Below are positions 1-11,600 of a DNA stretch of 64,000 bases, one piece after another. Numbering within the stretch: position 1 is the first letter of the stretch; every line of letters begins with the position of its first letter. Source of the DNA: Brachypodius melanocephalos (taxonomy: Eukaryota; Chordata; Aves; Passeriformes; Pycnonotidae); NCBI GenBank assembly GCA_013398615.1, contig VZSR01000514.1:7679243-7743242 (forward strand), read 5' to 3'. Below the pieces are notes generated by a model. That model had not been told where the DNA came from, did no database searches, and saw only the letters and a program-made list of their open reading frames with translations. The translations under genes and the position numbers were made by a program.

Positions 1-166
1 AGACCTGTGGACTCAATTTACCCTAATTGCAATCAGTTTGGGCTCTGCCTCGAGGGAGGAGAGGTGAATCCCTGAGTGGTGCATGCAACATGCTGGCTGT
101 GTGCTGGATCAGCCCCAGCCTCAGCTGGATGCTGAGCAGAAATACTCACACTCTGTTCTCTTCCAG
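1..166 (+). other. SLC18A2: SLC18A2, 3' end of the last intron
   Basis: The stretch ends in a pyrimidine-rich tract followed by AG at 165-166, a good splice acceptor directly before a recognisable VMAT2 C-terminal exon. The open frame that continues upstream of position 167 (from about 83) does not resemble VMAT2, so I treat it as intronic read-through. Confidence 0.8.
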
Positions 167-277
167 GCAATACTCATGGATCACAACTGTCCTGTGAAAA
201 CAAAAATGTACACCCAGAACAACATCCAATCCTACCCCATAGGCGAAGAAGAGGAGGAATATGAAAGTGATGAATAA
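167..277 (+). CDS. SLC18A2: SLC18A2 (VMAT2) final coding exon, C-terminal cytosolic tail
   Basis: This exon encodes the last 36 residues of vesicular monoamine transporter 2 plus the stop (TAA, 275-277). VMAT2 is a proton-antiporting 12-transmembrane carrier that loads dopamine, serotonin, noradrenaline and histamine into synaptic and dense-core vesicles. The peptide starts AILMDHNCPVKTKMYTQNN, continues with IQSYPIG, and ends in an acidic run (EEEEEYESDE); I recognise this as the VMAT2 C-terminus. The Ile-Leu pair near its start corresponds to the dileucine-like endocytic signal known in VMAT2. The acidic tail with a serine corresponds to the region known for CK2 phosphorylation and vesicle sorting. 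The acceptor AG is at 165-166 and the exon begins in phase 0. The rest of the gene lies left of the window. Identity is confident; the phase at the upstream junction cannot be checked here. Confidence 0.93.
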   Translation, partial: AILMDHNCPVKTKMYTQNNIQSYPIGEEEEEYESDE

Positions 278-1690
278 CAGAAAAGCCATATCTCATATTT
301 AGGTGTACAAAAATGCTGTGGTTCATGTGAAACATCTCATCCAGAAATAGGTTTTAGTTGTACTGTACATTTAATAGTGAAATGGTCAGAAAAACCAAAG
401 GTATATTATTTATTGCCCGTGACTATACAGCAGACTGCAAACCGCCTTAAAGGGGGGAAAGAGCTTTTATAGACCATTTGTATAGTGTTACTCTGTGTAT
501 TTAATTTTATTGAATATTACTCTATTTTTTATTAAATGTGTAGTATAAATCTGTACAAAATGTGAATTTTAACTATTTGGTTTTTAAAGTCACCTCCTTG
601 ACAGTATTTCATATTTCATTTGGAGTCATTTGTTACTGTCAAACTTGAGTCTTTCTTATATAATTGGGAATTTTAAAAAGCAACTGCCAAAGAAAACCTA
701 TCAAATTTGCATCCTTTTAAGTGACACCCTTGTAAGTGCATTAAGAGGAGCTGGAGTTCAGAGTGTGGACAGCACTATCAACTTCAGGTCGTAATAATAT
801 GTTTAAAAACTAAATAAGAGGCACAACTTCTCTGCCAATTTAAATAGTGAGTTCTCCTTGAACCACCAATGTTGAGGAAAATGTTGTTAAACAGCTGAGT
901 CTATTGCTATTATTGGTATTTAACAAAGTTTTAATCAAGCAGTTTTGCAATATGAAGCCCCCCCCAAACACACACCACCAGGTAAACGAGTCGGTATGAA
1001 CATGCATGGTTCCTTTCCCTTAGCAGGGAATGTCACAGCATGAGGACACCTTTTATATTTCTATCCTTTGGATCTTTTAATACATTGCAACTTTATTTTG
1101 GTTGCATCTTCAGTGTCTGGATAGGCAAAGCTGCAGTATTACAGTATTTAGTCTTAGCATGTACTGAAAGTGAGCTGCTAACTGGAGCAGTTCAAACTAC
1201 TCTTTTACATGCCTTTACATATACATCTAAAAATTCAATGTATTTATTTTTTAAAATGAGTTCAAATATTATCTTTGCTTTAAAAATTGGAAAAAACAGC
1301 CAGTTGCTTGCCAATCTCTCTGAATATTTGGGGACACAGTCCAATACAGGTGAACTATTGTATTAAGCAGTCCCTGTCTGCACTTAGAAGCATTTTAAAA
1401 ACAATCCCAATGTCCTTCTCAACCATGGTGTATCATTTCATTTGTAAAATGAAAATCTTGATGTGCCTTCTCTCATGTAATTGCAGATGTTTTATGTACT
1501 ACAGCATAGATACTATGTTTACATATAGTTTTGTAAAGCATATATACTATGGTCAAAAACCATGAAAAATATAGTGGATCAAACTTCAAGTATTGCTCTG
1601 TCAATAATTATGCATTCAGAACGCATCAAAATAAAGTTATCTGACAGAAGTTCATGATCTATTGTAATAAAGTGAAAAAAAGAATTAAAA
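278..1690 (+). other. SLC18A2: SLC18A2 3' untranslated region (inferred extent)
   Basis: AT-rich sequence follows the VMAT2 stop codon and has no believable coding potential; the frames at 1040-1366 and 1287-1565 are unlike known proteins and lie inside the UTR. An ATTAAA at 531-536 could serve a short isoform. Two AATAAA hexamers at 1630-1635 and 1666-1671, followed by an A-rich stretch, mark the likeliest end near 1690. The end is inferred from signals only, and longer forms are possible. Confidence 0.6.
1630..1671 (+). terminator. SLC18A2: Tandem AATAAA polyadenylation signals, SLC18A2
   Basis: Two canonical AATAAA hexamers lie 36 bases apart (1630-1635, 1666-1671) on the + strand about 1.4 kb after the VMAT2 stop. 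The cleavage position itself cannot be read from sequence. Confidence 0.55.
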
Positions 1691-2825
1691 AAGAACAACC
1701 CCCACCATGATTTGGTTTATGCAGTGTGCTTTACCAGTGTGGGGAATGGTGTCAGGTGTCTCAGCTGCTGGGAAAGCATTTCTCAGAGCTCCTTCAGAAA
1801 TCAAAATTCTGTTGTATAATGAAGTCTTCATTGTCACCAAGCAGTAATTGTGCAGACCAGTGACTATTTACATTAGGCTCAGATTTTACTGTGATCTGCA
1901 CACTTGAAACTTTGCTCCAAGAGATGTTACTCCTCTTAACTTCACCGAAGTCCTTTGGTCAACTTCAAGTTGTGAATCTGATCAAATCTGAGACTGAAAT
2001 ACCAATGCACAAATTCTGAATTATTACAGGACATGTTTCTTGCTAGCTGATCAACCAGTGTATTTCTTGCATTCACAAGTTTATAATTCAAACATAGCAA
2101 CCCACTTTTTTTTTTTTAAAAGCACAGAAAGGCTTTCTTCATGGCTTGGTTTTGTATTTTTTTGAGCACATCAAAACTAATGAGGAGCTTGCATTAATCT
2201 GCAACCTGAGTATGAGGAGGAGACCCAAGGAGAGATTAATGGATCACATCCCCTTCTGCAGCTGGAGACAGGTTTCTGCTGGGCTTAGGGAGCAGCACGT
2301 TCCCATGATTTGCTGAGCAGATCAATGCAGTGCACTGCATTGCTCTTGTTCCGCTTGAAGATTAATTAAAATCCACATGGACACTCATGTTTGGAACCTC
2401 TGTGCCACCTTTCTCCCACTCCCAAATAAAAACTTAGCAGTTGTTTTGGATTTTTTGAGTAATGAGTAAGCAAACCTTTTTTGGTGACAGTCAGAAATAA
2501 ATTTTACTCAAAAAATACACAAAAGTCCCCCTTCTGTCCTGGACAAATGTGGATTTTTGTATATTTTTGTCAATTCAATGGTGATAAAGACACTTTATTC
2601 ATTTGCTCCCACTACTTATTCCTCCTCTGCAGCTGTAAACTTACACAGATGCTTTATTTCAAATTTCTCAGCCCAATTAATCCAGTTATCAGTAGTTTTA
2701 TATAATGCGAAATGTGTTTTCCCCCAAAGATCCTTCCTTTAAGTGGTGGCTGTAGATGATAAGCTACTGCAATAAAAGGGTTTAAAAAACATTGACGCAA
2801 TGCAAGAAAGTTGATAATTTAGCAA
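1691..2825. other. Tail-to-tail intergenic stretch between SLC18A2 and PDZD8
   Basis: About 1.1 kb of AT-rich DNA lies between the inferred 3' ends of two convergent genes. It contains two further + strand AATAAA hexamers (2425-2430 and 2771-2776) that could extend the SLC18A2 UTR almost to the PDZD8 3' end. No coding, RNA gene or mobile element was recognised. Confidence 0.5.
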
Positions 2826-5216
2826 AACTATTTTATTAAAGCTTATTCTCATGATAAAATAATAGCCAACAAAATCATATTAGGCAGATCTTCTGCAAAT
2901 GTGTGTAGCTGCCACCTATTCAGATATCATTAAGTCAAGATATTCTTGTTTTCTGTGGTATTCTTTATTTTCAGCTATTTACAGTCAAGCATGAAGCAAA
3001 GATTACATCAGGAATGTAGTCATTACAATTTCCCCCTCGAGATTCACTGCTTATTGTAAATAATGCCAGATAGGAATTCGTGTTTTCCTTCTTATCACTA
3101 AAATACAACTCTTTTGCCCTTTTTCCATTCGGTATATTTAAAAATATTGCACTACATTTAATTTACCTCTTACAATCATCATCATCATTAGCAACACTAT
3201 GCGAGGAAAACGATATCCAGCTTTTCTTACCCACTGTGTTACACGAGTCAATTTAAAACCATGAATGTGTTTTTGAAATCAGTATTTGCATTGTTTTCAC
3301 AGCTCCTTCATGTGCACCAGGGCTTAAATGAAGCACTTGGATATATTTGAAAACCTCTGTAGTAGTCTGTAAGAGCAAACACTGATGGGATTGAATGCAG
3401 ATCACCACCAATGGTAAGCCGCTGAGAAAATGGAGTGGGGAAGTCTTAATATGCATCTCAAGCAAGTATAGGTTAAATAACTTTTAGACAAGGAGGGAAG
3501 CTAATTTTGTGCGATTATTTGCTGAAGCTTAATTTCAGAAGTGTGTCACATGCCTGTTTTAGCATGGATAGTGTTTTCCATACATCAGCTAAGTAGTATC
3601 AACTGCCCAGAACTCACAAAAAAGTGCAAGTAGTTGCAGGACTGGCAGTAACCATTTTGTTTAGAAGCACAAGCACGCTGTTCCATGGTAAAAACCTCTG
3701 CTTCTTAATTTTGCCCATCACAAACTAAACCAAGAAGCAAAGTTAAAGGAGAGGTACATTATAGATTACCTCAAAATTAAAGGAGTTATTTTTACCATCT
3801 CAAACTCCACTCCCACAAAGGCATTTTTTTCCTACTACCAGCAATACCAGTGATAATGATATGAGTACCTAGCACAGTACCTAAAATAAAGATGATATTT
3901 TACACAAAATTTCTATACACAGAAGATGAAACAAGGACATGTCTACAGGAAATAAATAAGAACAATGGCCTCAGCCATCACCAGACTTAGGTGATGCTAA
4001 GATCCACAGTTTAAACATAGCACAAGACCAGACAGTTCTTTTCAAAAGCAGCTGGCTGAATTTCTTCCTCATCTCTACTGGACTCACAAATTGACTCAAA
4101 TAAAACATGTTATATACACTATAGGACATTTTGCTGACAAAGGTGATCCTTCTGCTCAGACTCTGTCTTCTGTCTGAGAAGCTGAATGCAACTTACCACT
4201 CTATGATTACTCAAAAGTGTTGAGACAACATTAGTTACTTCGTATTTTGCACCTTAAGCTTTCCAAAATGATAGTCTGCAGCAAAATATTAATTTCTTTA
4301 TATTACTTACACCATCATTACATGCTTTTTCACAGAAGGCAATGAAACCTCCAACTCTTGTGAAGAACAACCTTCCTCTACCAGGCTATCAGATAATACA
4401 ACATCAAAAACATATGATTTTATTCTGGAAGGCAACGATCCTCTTACCTTGAAAATATTCCCAATTAAATTATTATGAGATATCAGTCTATACTTCAATA
4501 TCTAACAATAGTCCGAAGTTCTAAGGAGGATTTTTTTTTAGCATAGCATTACTATATCTCGTGTTAAATAAAAACTACAAAAAGTTCTTGTATTTAACAA
4601 AAAAAAAACATGGAAAACAAGTGATATGCAATGGTAACTTCGGTAAGTATTAATAACAAACAGAATGAAAGACCTTCTGTTTGCTTTCATGATATGTTTG
4701 GCAAAAAATACACTACTACCTAGAAGACATACAATAAAACTGTGATCAACACTTAAAAGCCTGGCCCCTCAGTGACTTCTGTGTCAGTCATCAGCTTAGG
4801 CATGCAACAAGCTTATAATGTTCTCATCATACAATGGAAACTGAACATTTTGAAAACCCTGCCTGTTTCCCATTGAAAACACTAGCTAAAAAAAAAAATA
4901 CAGAGAAGGGAAGTGGGGGCAAGTAACACATTAAGGAAACCACACACATTGATGTGAAATGGTAAGGTTACATAATTAGAAAAAAATAAAAATAAGTTAC
5001 TAAAAATAAATTTCCAATATAAACCCCAAAGTGTAGTTTTAACCAGCTAGTTTAACAAAATGATGGTGCTGTAGCTGGAGAACCACTATGAGCAATTAAC
5101 TGTGGAGAAGCAGGACACGCACATTATACCAGTGTTTTAATTTAATTTGTGTGTGTTTGGAGTTAAGTGCAAAGTATTCTTTTAGTCCATTCCTTCAAAG
5201 ACTAAATATGTAAATA
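2825..5216 (-). other. PDZD8: PDZD8 3' untranslated region (inferred extent)
   Basis: AT-rich sequence continues directly from the PDZD8 stop codon (5217-5219) on the minus strand, without splice or coding features that I can support. The frames at 3253-3465 and 4307-4498 are short and unlike known proteins. The right boundary is certain; the left one rests on the candidate poly(A) signal at 2832-2837. Confidence 0.55.
2832..2837 (-). terminator. PDZD8: Candidate distal polyadenylation signal of PDZD8
   Basis: The + strand TTTATT is AATAAA on the PDZD8 strand, about 2.4 kb after its stop. Other minus-strand AATAAA hexamers at 2964-2969 and 4419-4424 could be used for shorter UTRs. The choice of the distal one is inference. 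Confidence 0.4.
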
Positions 5217-7414
5217 TCAGTCTACTGATTGAGGTGGATCAACTGGTTCTTCTTCTGATATGATGTTCAATGTTGGAGCCTCTGTCAGACTGGCATCTTC
5301 GCTATCCACTTCTTCTGCTATACTGGATTCCTCGAAATCTTTAGTCACTTTTTTGGATTGCCTCTCAAAGAACATGTTCTCCAGGGACTCTATATCCTCA
5401 ATGCCTGCCCTGTAGTGGATCATCAGCAGAGTGAGGGCTTGCAGTCTCTCACCTGACTTAGCCAGTGCAGCAGCAATCAGGGCTTTCTTCCTTGCGTCGG
5501 TTGTCTCCTTTTCTTCTTTAACAAGTGAATTATTGTTTTCCAGCTCTTGGTCTATTTCGTTCTGCAGCTTATCCAGCATAAACTCCAACTTCTGGAAACG
5601 CTCCTCTGTGGGTAAACTTCTGTAGAGATCACGGCCAATTTCTTTAACAGCAATGAAGACGCTGTCATCGAGGCCACCCTCCTTGCGGACCAGCTTGATG
5701 CCGGAGCCCGCGGCCCGCTTGGAGGGGCTGCTGGGCCCGCTGAGCTCGGTGTCGCTGCTCTCGTTGTCAGATGTGTTGGGGGTGTGCTTTGGGGAAGGCT
5801 CGGCCACGTCCGGCCCCTGCTCGGCCAGGCGGGTTTTGGGCACTTGCCGCAGGTTCAGCAGGCGGGTGCTCGTGTTGATGATGTGCCTGGTCAGACCTGT
5901 CGTTCTGTTCACCGACTTGGCCTCGGGATCAACCCGAGAGGATGCGGCAGCGGGAGCCTCCTGCCCCTCCGCTCTGCCGCTGCCCACAGTTCGATCGAGG
6001 CGCTTCTCAGCTCCTACACAAAAGGGCATCTCGGTTAAACACTTTTCTTGACATTTTTTATGGCAAACGTAAGCGCAGAACATGCACTGCGAAGCTGCTT
6101 TAGTCCACACTTTCTTTTTGCAGTAATCACACCAAGTTGGATTCTGAAACTGAGTATCTTGAAAGTTATGCTTGTTGTCTGTGAGAACTTGTCCCAAGGA
6201 AGGATCCTCTTTCTGAAGGGCACGAGCTTCTTCTTCTAAGTGACCCTCCCTCTCTTTCTCCAGCATTATGCTTGAATCATCTATTTCACCTTCTTTTAAA
6301 TATTTGAATTGTAAAGTTACATCACCATAACAATATTTTTCATTGAAACCTTTATGGGTTGTCAAACTCCGCAACGCTGTTCTGGTGACTGCTGCTTTAG
6401 GTGTAGGAGCACCCAGTGGAAATTTTCTAACAAATTCCATCGAGGACGTAGCTAGACAATTTAAAGCAATTTCTTCAAGTTTTATGCTTGCATATCCTAA
6501 GCAGATAAAACCACCTGCTTTGAAAGGGTCTCTGCACCACAGTGCAACATTAAGGTACTTATGGTATTTTTCTACTTCAAATAGACAGGAGGATGTTCTC
6601 GCCATTGGCCATCGGCCCTGACGGATTTTATAAGGAATTTCTGGTGACTCCCATGTTCGATGATCATCACTATCTTTGCAGCTACGTGCATTTTCTGTAA
6701 GTCCATCTTTTAACGTATCTTGCTTTGGTGCTGTTACTACTTTCGATACTACTGGGTCTTCTACCTGATCACTAATTTTAATTAACTTCTCTGTAGATTT
6801 TTCTCCATTATTTGCAGGTGGAGGCGGCCTCTCTGGTTTATCAGAACATACACTTCCAGTTTCTAATGAGTTTTGGCTATCAGTAGCAGACAAAACAGGC
6901 TTAATTTGTGGCCTAGGTGGCACAGGAGGCTTAGTGCTAGATCCTTGTGACTGTTTATTCAATGGCTGTGATGCATCTGAAACCTCAACAGTTTTAGGTG
7001 TTGCCACTTTAGTCCCATCTTTTTGTTGTGTTTTTGATGCTGCCTGATAACTTCCTAAATGCAGTTTTCGATTCAGGATGGGCGATATTGTTCCAAGAGG
7101 TTTAGCAGCAGCAAGAATTACTACTGACCGTTTAGGACTTGGAGTTGTTGGTAGATCTTCTTTTTGGTCAGGTGCATCACAAGCTAAGTCTTCAAATTCT
7201 GAATCAAAATCTCTGCTATCAGCATCAGCTGATAAACTGTTCTGGTCATCTTCTGTCTGTCCCAAGAAAGCTGTGTCCTCTAATTGTCCAAATCCATCCT
7301 GCAGTGTTGAGCCATGCTGATTATACCCAACAGGCCTTTCATAGAAGACTAAAACTCTGTCCCCAGCTTGTCTAATAAGCTTCAACACTTGGACAGTTGA
7401 CGTGATTTTAACAC
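5217..7414 (-). CDS. PDZD8: PDZD8 exon 5: end of PDZ domain, C2-like, C1 and coiled-coil segments, C-terminus
   Basis: This large terminal exon encodes visible residues 398 (split) to 1129 plus the stop (numbering from the first codon after the assembly gap). It opens behind a 12-T polypyrimidine tract and AG, and completes the PDZ fold (VLKLIRQAGDRVLVFYERPV). A long disordered stretch follows, with a proline-rich KPPVPPRPQIKP near 559-570. Next is a C2-like region near 666-771 with an ALWCRDPF motif. A cysteine/histidine C1 finger spans 813-856 (DNA 6039-6170), and a heptad-like charged coiled coil covers about 997-1043. The tail is acidic and ends QSVD. PDZD8 is an ER lipid-transfer tether; the C1 and coiled-coil parts have been linked to late endosome and RAB7 binding. 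Sequence and length match the family closely. The GC-rich block at about 5660-6010 is unlike its AT-rich surroundings. Confidence 0.97.
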
Positions 7415-8460
7415 CTATTAAAAAAAAAAAAAGACAAACATTACTAAGTTCTAATTATGGTAACAATCTAAGTGACCAAAAATAGTCAACAAATACATTG
7501 TTGCTCAGTAACAAAGGAAGTCAATTATGACAGAAGAGCTTAACTGAAATGTAACAGACGGATTCTTTCCCTTTTATTCATACAAAATATGGAGCTGGAA
7601 AAAATAATTACATAAATACTCCAGTTTGCTGCTCGTAATAATACTATAATTTTACAGAGTAATGTTGATTTGATATGGAAACAGTTTTAAACTTGCTCTT
7701 ACTGTAAGTTTGGACTTTTCAGCAGTAGACATTTAACAAAGGACTAAACAAAAATGGGTATCTTTAAACACAGTTATAATTACAGCAGAAGCAGGCTAAA
7801 ATGAAAATAGTTTCAATATGTTAATGAAATATGAGCATAATGCTACATCATCAGTGTGGCTGGAGTGAGCTGAACCACCTTCCTGAGCAGAACTTTCAGA
7901 GCCATTTGATGTATCTCCAAATTACATGCAAGCCAAAATATCTTAATGAGCACACAGTCCAAATATAGTCATGCAGGGGATCACGTAAAAATGACTTTTC
8001 CTTTGTTCTAAAGCAATCACCAGTTATTTGTTCAAAGGGACTGAAAATTCTTTTAAATTATTAGAGTATTGCAATGGAGATTTATTTAGGCAGTACGTAA
8101 GCAAAAGAACTCGTTGATTTTAAGCTTTGGTCTGTAAAACCTCTGTAAAAGGTTAAACTTCCTGCTAGCCCAGTCACATTAATGTTTTGGCTGGGGTTTT
8201 TATTGTTTTGTTTTGTTGATTGTTTGTTCTGTTTTTAATGTTATTGCCAAATGTTTATTCAAGCTTCTTTTGCCTTTTACCTATGAAGAAGTAAATAAAT
8301 ACACAAGAAAATAAATCAAGCAAAGACCTTAAGTGACCATAAATACAAAAATGCTGGCTTTTGAGTGCCAAGCACAATTGTAGTTATTAAGAAAGGGAGA
8401 TTAGCTGAACTGCGTACACGACAAGACGACCCTTATTGTGAAAGCTGACATATCACTCAC
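7415..8460 (-). other. PDZD8: PDZD8 intron 4
   Basis: A 1,046-bp AT-rich intron with donor GTGAGT (read from the minus strand at 8460 downward) and acceptor TTTTAATAG at 7415 upward. It interrupts a codon after its first base and splits the PDZ domain. Nothing else was recognised inside it. Confidence 0.93.
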
Positions 8461-8623
8461 TGCCAATTGCCAGCAGTCTGTCTCCTCTCTGTAGATCAGC
8501 AGCTGCAGCAGGTGAGTTTGGAGTCACAGTTTCGATGACAACGTGCCCTGCATCCTCCTCCTTGGACTGCACGAGGCGCAGCGTGAGCCCAACGCTTTGC
8601 AGATTCCCTTTCACGAGTTCTGC
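8461..8623 (-). CDS. PDZD8: PDZD8 exon 4: first two thirds of the PDZ domain
   Basis: 163 bp on the minus strand encode visible residues 344-397 plus one base of residue 398. The translation runs AELVKGNLQSVGLTLRLVQS, then a short EED insert, then AGHVVIETVTPNSPAAADLQ and RGDRLLAIG. This is a typical PDZ sequence: the SVGLTLR strand forms the carboxylate-binding loop and RGDRLLAIG is the conserved turn. The acceptor (CTCTGCAG) and donor (A|GTGAGT) are both canonical. A second AG four bases into the exon would break the frame, so the upstream acceptor is the one used. The domain is completed in exon 5. The exon is clearly richer in GC than the flanking introns. Confidence 0.96.
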
Positions 8624-11600
8624 CTGCAGAGAAAGAAGTCAAAAGTGTCTCAGTAAAGCTGACTGCAAGGATTCATGGCTAATAACAATAATTTAAATAA
8701 AGAATTAAATTAAAATGATACATTTTTAATATTAAAAACAAATTATTATTTAAACAACTCATTAGGACATCCACTGACTTCACCTAATTGATTAACTGTC
8801 TGCCAACTAAGTTTACACCTTTGGAGATGGTCACAGAAGTCACAGTCCGAAATAAAATACGACTATTAAAAACAACCTCATTATCCATTTTATTAGGAGC
8901 ACTGTACCATCAATCTAGGTATCACTTTGAATGCAGCCCATCGGTGTTATAAAACCTAACACTATGAGCAGCTCTCCAGTAGTCTGTCCAAAAGGGTGTT
9001 CGGAGTGACAAAACTTATGTACTTACACATCACTGAAGTATACTTAGAACAAATCCCAATTAACAATAGCCTAAAAAGTTTCTTCAAAGATGCAAACCCT
9101 TTCCTCATACTTATTCTGCAAAATAAAGACAATTTAAATTTTAACTGAAATAACCTCAAATACCTTTTTCAAAAACAAAACAAAACAAAGGACAACTGAG
9201 GTGCTAACTCTGCAGCTGGCTTTCATATGACAGACCTAGATAGTGATCAGTTATTTACAGATCTCAGTGTCTGAGATCTTTGGCAACTTTTTTCCTAATA
9301 AAAGCAATCCTTAATGAATTTACAATACCATTTTTTCCCCTAAAGCACATTCCTTTTAGACTGTTTCAAATTACTGTCTACCATCATTCCATCAACAGAT
9401 ATCCTATTTATAAGGAGAACTCGTATATTTCAGCTTCAAGGATAGAAATTTAATTTGCTTTTTTGATTCCCAAGAAGAGAGAGGCCAACAGTGTAGCAAC
9501 CTCCACAGGAAATTTTGTATTTGGTTTCAATTGAGTTCAGGTAGACAGCCTTCTCCTCCAGCCTTCTGCATTTACTTTGTTGCTATTCAGATGTGGATGT
9601 TTGAACTGTCTGGTATTGAGCCTCCTCTTTGCAGGATGTGTTCATTTATTCAGTTTGTGCAATGGCCTTCCACAGATGGAAGTGGATTACTTAGCTCAGT
9701 CCATGGCTCTCTCCTCGGCTGCGTGGCTGTCACTGCTTTCCTATAATCTTAATAGTACTGCATCTTGGTTTTTTGTTTTTGTTTTTGTTTTTAATTGTAG
9801 TTCAGTTTTTTATAGAAATGGAAATGCTGTGCTGCTTGGCAGCTTGCTTTTGAACAGCACTGAGTTTGAAGCAGCAGACTCATATAAACTTTCTAAGCTT
9901 TGTCACAATATTCTGCATTTCCCACAGGCACCTACTCTTTTTCTCAAACTTCTGCTGTTAATATCCAGTAATGTACATAAGAATAATGAGACCAGTATAA
10001 GCTTAATTGCAGTTCCAAGACTTAAAGGGTATTCCAGAATGAAACAAGTAAATAGTTGCCTACAGAAACAACCCTGATGGAGTTTTCAGGTTGATTTTTG
10101 TTCATTTGTTTGTTTAAATGCCATCCTCATTTACACCAAAACTACTGTTACATAATTAAATTTCAAAAAATTTAAATAATAAAATACTAAGTGTTAAGAA
10201 ACAATGAAGTATTAGAAATGCCTGTGGAACACAAACTTTTTTTTTTTTTTAAATTGCTCTTCTACTTTAGTCCTTTATTTATGAGCAATATAGCTTTAAG
10301 CTAGCGATTCACAAATGTTGCGATGTGCTGTATGGAAACAACGTGAACAATTACTGCAATTTCAAACAACACTAATTGAATATTTTAACTGTCAAAAACA
10401 CAAATGACATGAATTTGCTCTGGCAGCATGCAAAGCTGCAACAAAAACAACATCCAAAGATCACAATAATATAACTGCACATTCTTATCAAACAATGAGG
10501 AAACCATTATTTCTGAGCTTTGCTCGGAGTCCAAGTACTTAAATCTCAGTTTTCCTATGATGGTTCCTTTGTAAGTCTCGCTCTAAGTGATTAAGCTCAA
10601 AAAAATATTTCCAAATCATTGTGTTTGAATAGAAGAGGAACTATCATAATGAAGATCAGGAAGTAAACTCACATTTAAGGAATGCTGACAAACATGAAAA
10701 TTACAAAGGGCTGAAAAACAAATTATAACCACTTTTCCCCCTAGTTTCTGTTAGTGCACTGAAGTAGAATGCTGTTTAGTGAGAGAATTCCAGGAAAGAA
10801 ATAGATGTTTAGAACAGTGAAGGGAAAAAAAAACCCAAAAAAACCTCAAGATGGTTTTCCTTTTAACACCCTGTTATTCTGGCCATTTAATTATACTCCT
10901 TCAGGAAGTCATTTTGACTGTATATAGTTTCTTCTGAAATCTTACATTAGTTCTGTATCTCAAAGGCCAGAACTGGCGTTCATTAGTAAGACAAGATGTT
11001 TGAGAGTCATGGGCTGTCCAGGGTGGACATCCTGTAAACTCTGCATGGCAGCAGAAGAGACGTTGCTGTGAGTTTGTCTGCAGTGTGAGAACTCTTGTCC
11101 ACTCAGTCTCTGAGCAGAGCAGAAAAACACCCAGCTACTGTAGGAAGGTGGCCACCACAACCCTGTCACAGCAGTTACCCCAGGCAAACCTACTCCTTTC
11201 TTCCGCAGTTGGTATTTTCTCATCCATTCAAAGAATGGCCCAAAGTTGTAAGATTTCTCCAGAAAGTCACAAGTCTTGTCTGAAAGAGAATGTCAGGAGG
11301 AAGAGCTGGTGTTGTAACATCTGAACTTTTTGAAGAAAGACAGCGGTGACCTCTAACCACTGTTGGTACTTGCAATCATGGCAAAGTGCATGATGAGCAG
11401 ATATGGAGAAAGGGCATTATCAAACAAAAAAAGGAAAAAAATAAAGTTACCAAAAGTTTTTTTTAGAAGCGTTTGTTAGTACAGACTCTGATGCTCTTGA
11501 GTTTCCTTTGAATCCAAGGACTTCTTTGAGCAGAATTACATACTGGATGACTTAACAGTGAAAATATTCCGTAGTGCAAAAACCAGAAACTCCCGAGGTG

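Noticed and set aside
83..166. Upstream in-frame extension of the SLC18A2 exon with an ATG
   Set aside because: It lies before a good splice acceptor and does not resemble VMAT2, which should show transmembrane sequence there.
1040..1565. Two overlapping + strand frames of 108 and 92 codons after SLC18A2
   Set aside because: They lie inside the inferred 3'UTR, overlap each other in different frames and look like AT-rich noncoding sequence.
5653..6051. 132-codon + strand frame
   Set aside because: Antisense shadow of the GC-rich part of PDZD8 exon 5.
9577..10077. 166-codon + strand frame in PDZD8 intron 3
   Set aside because: Leu/Ser/Phe-rich translation of AT-rich DNA with a homopolymeric FVFVF run, no domain and no splice context.
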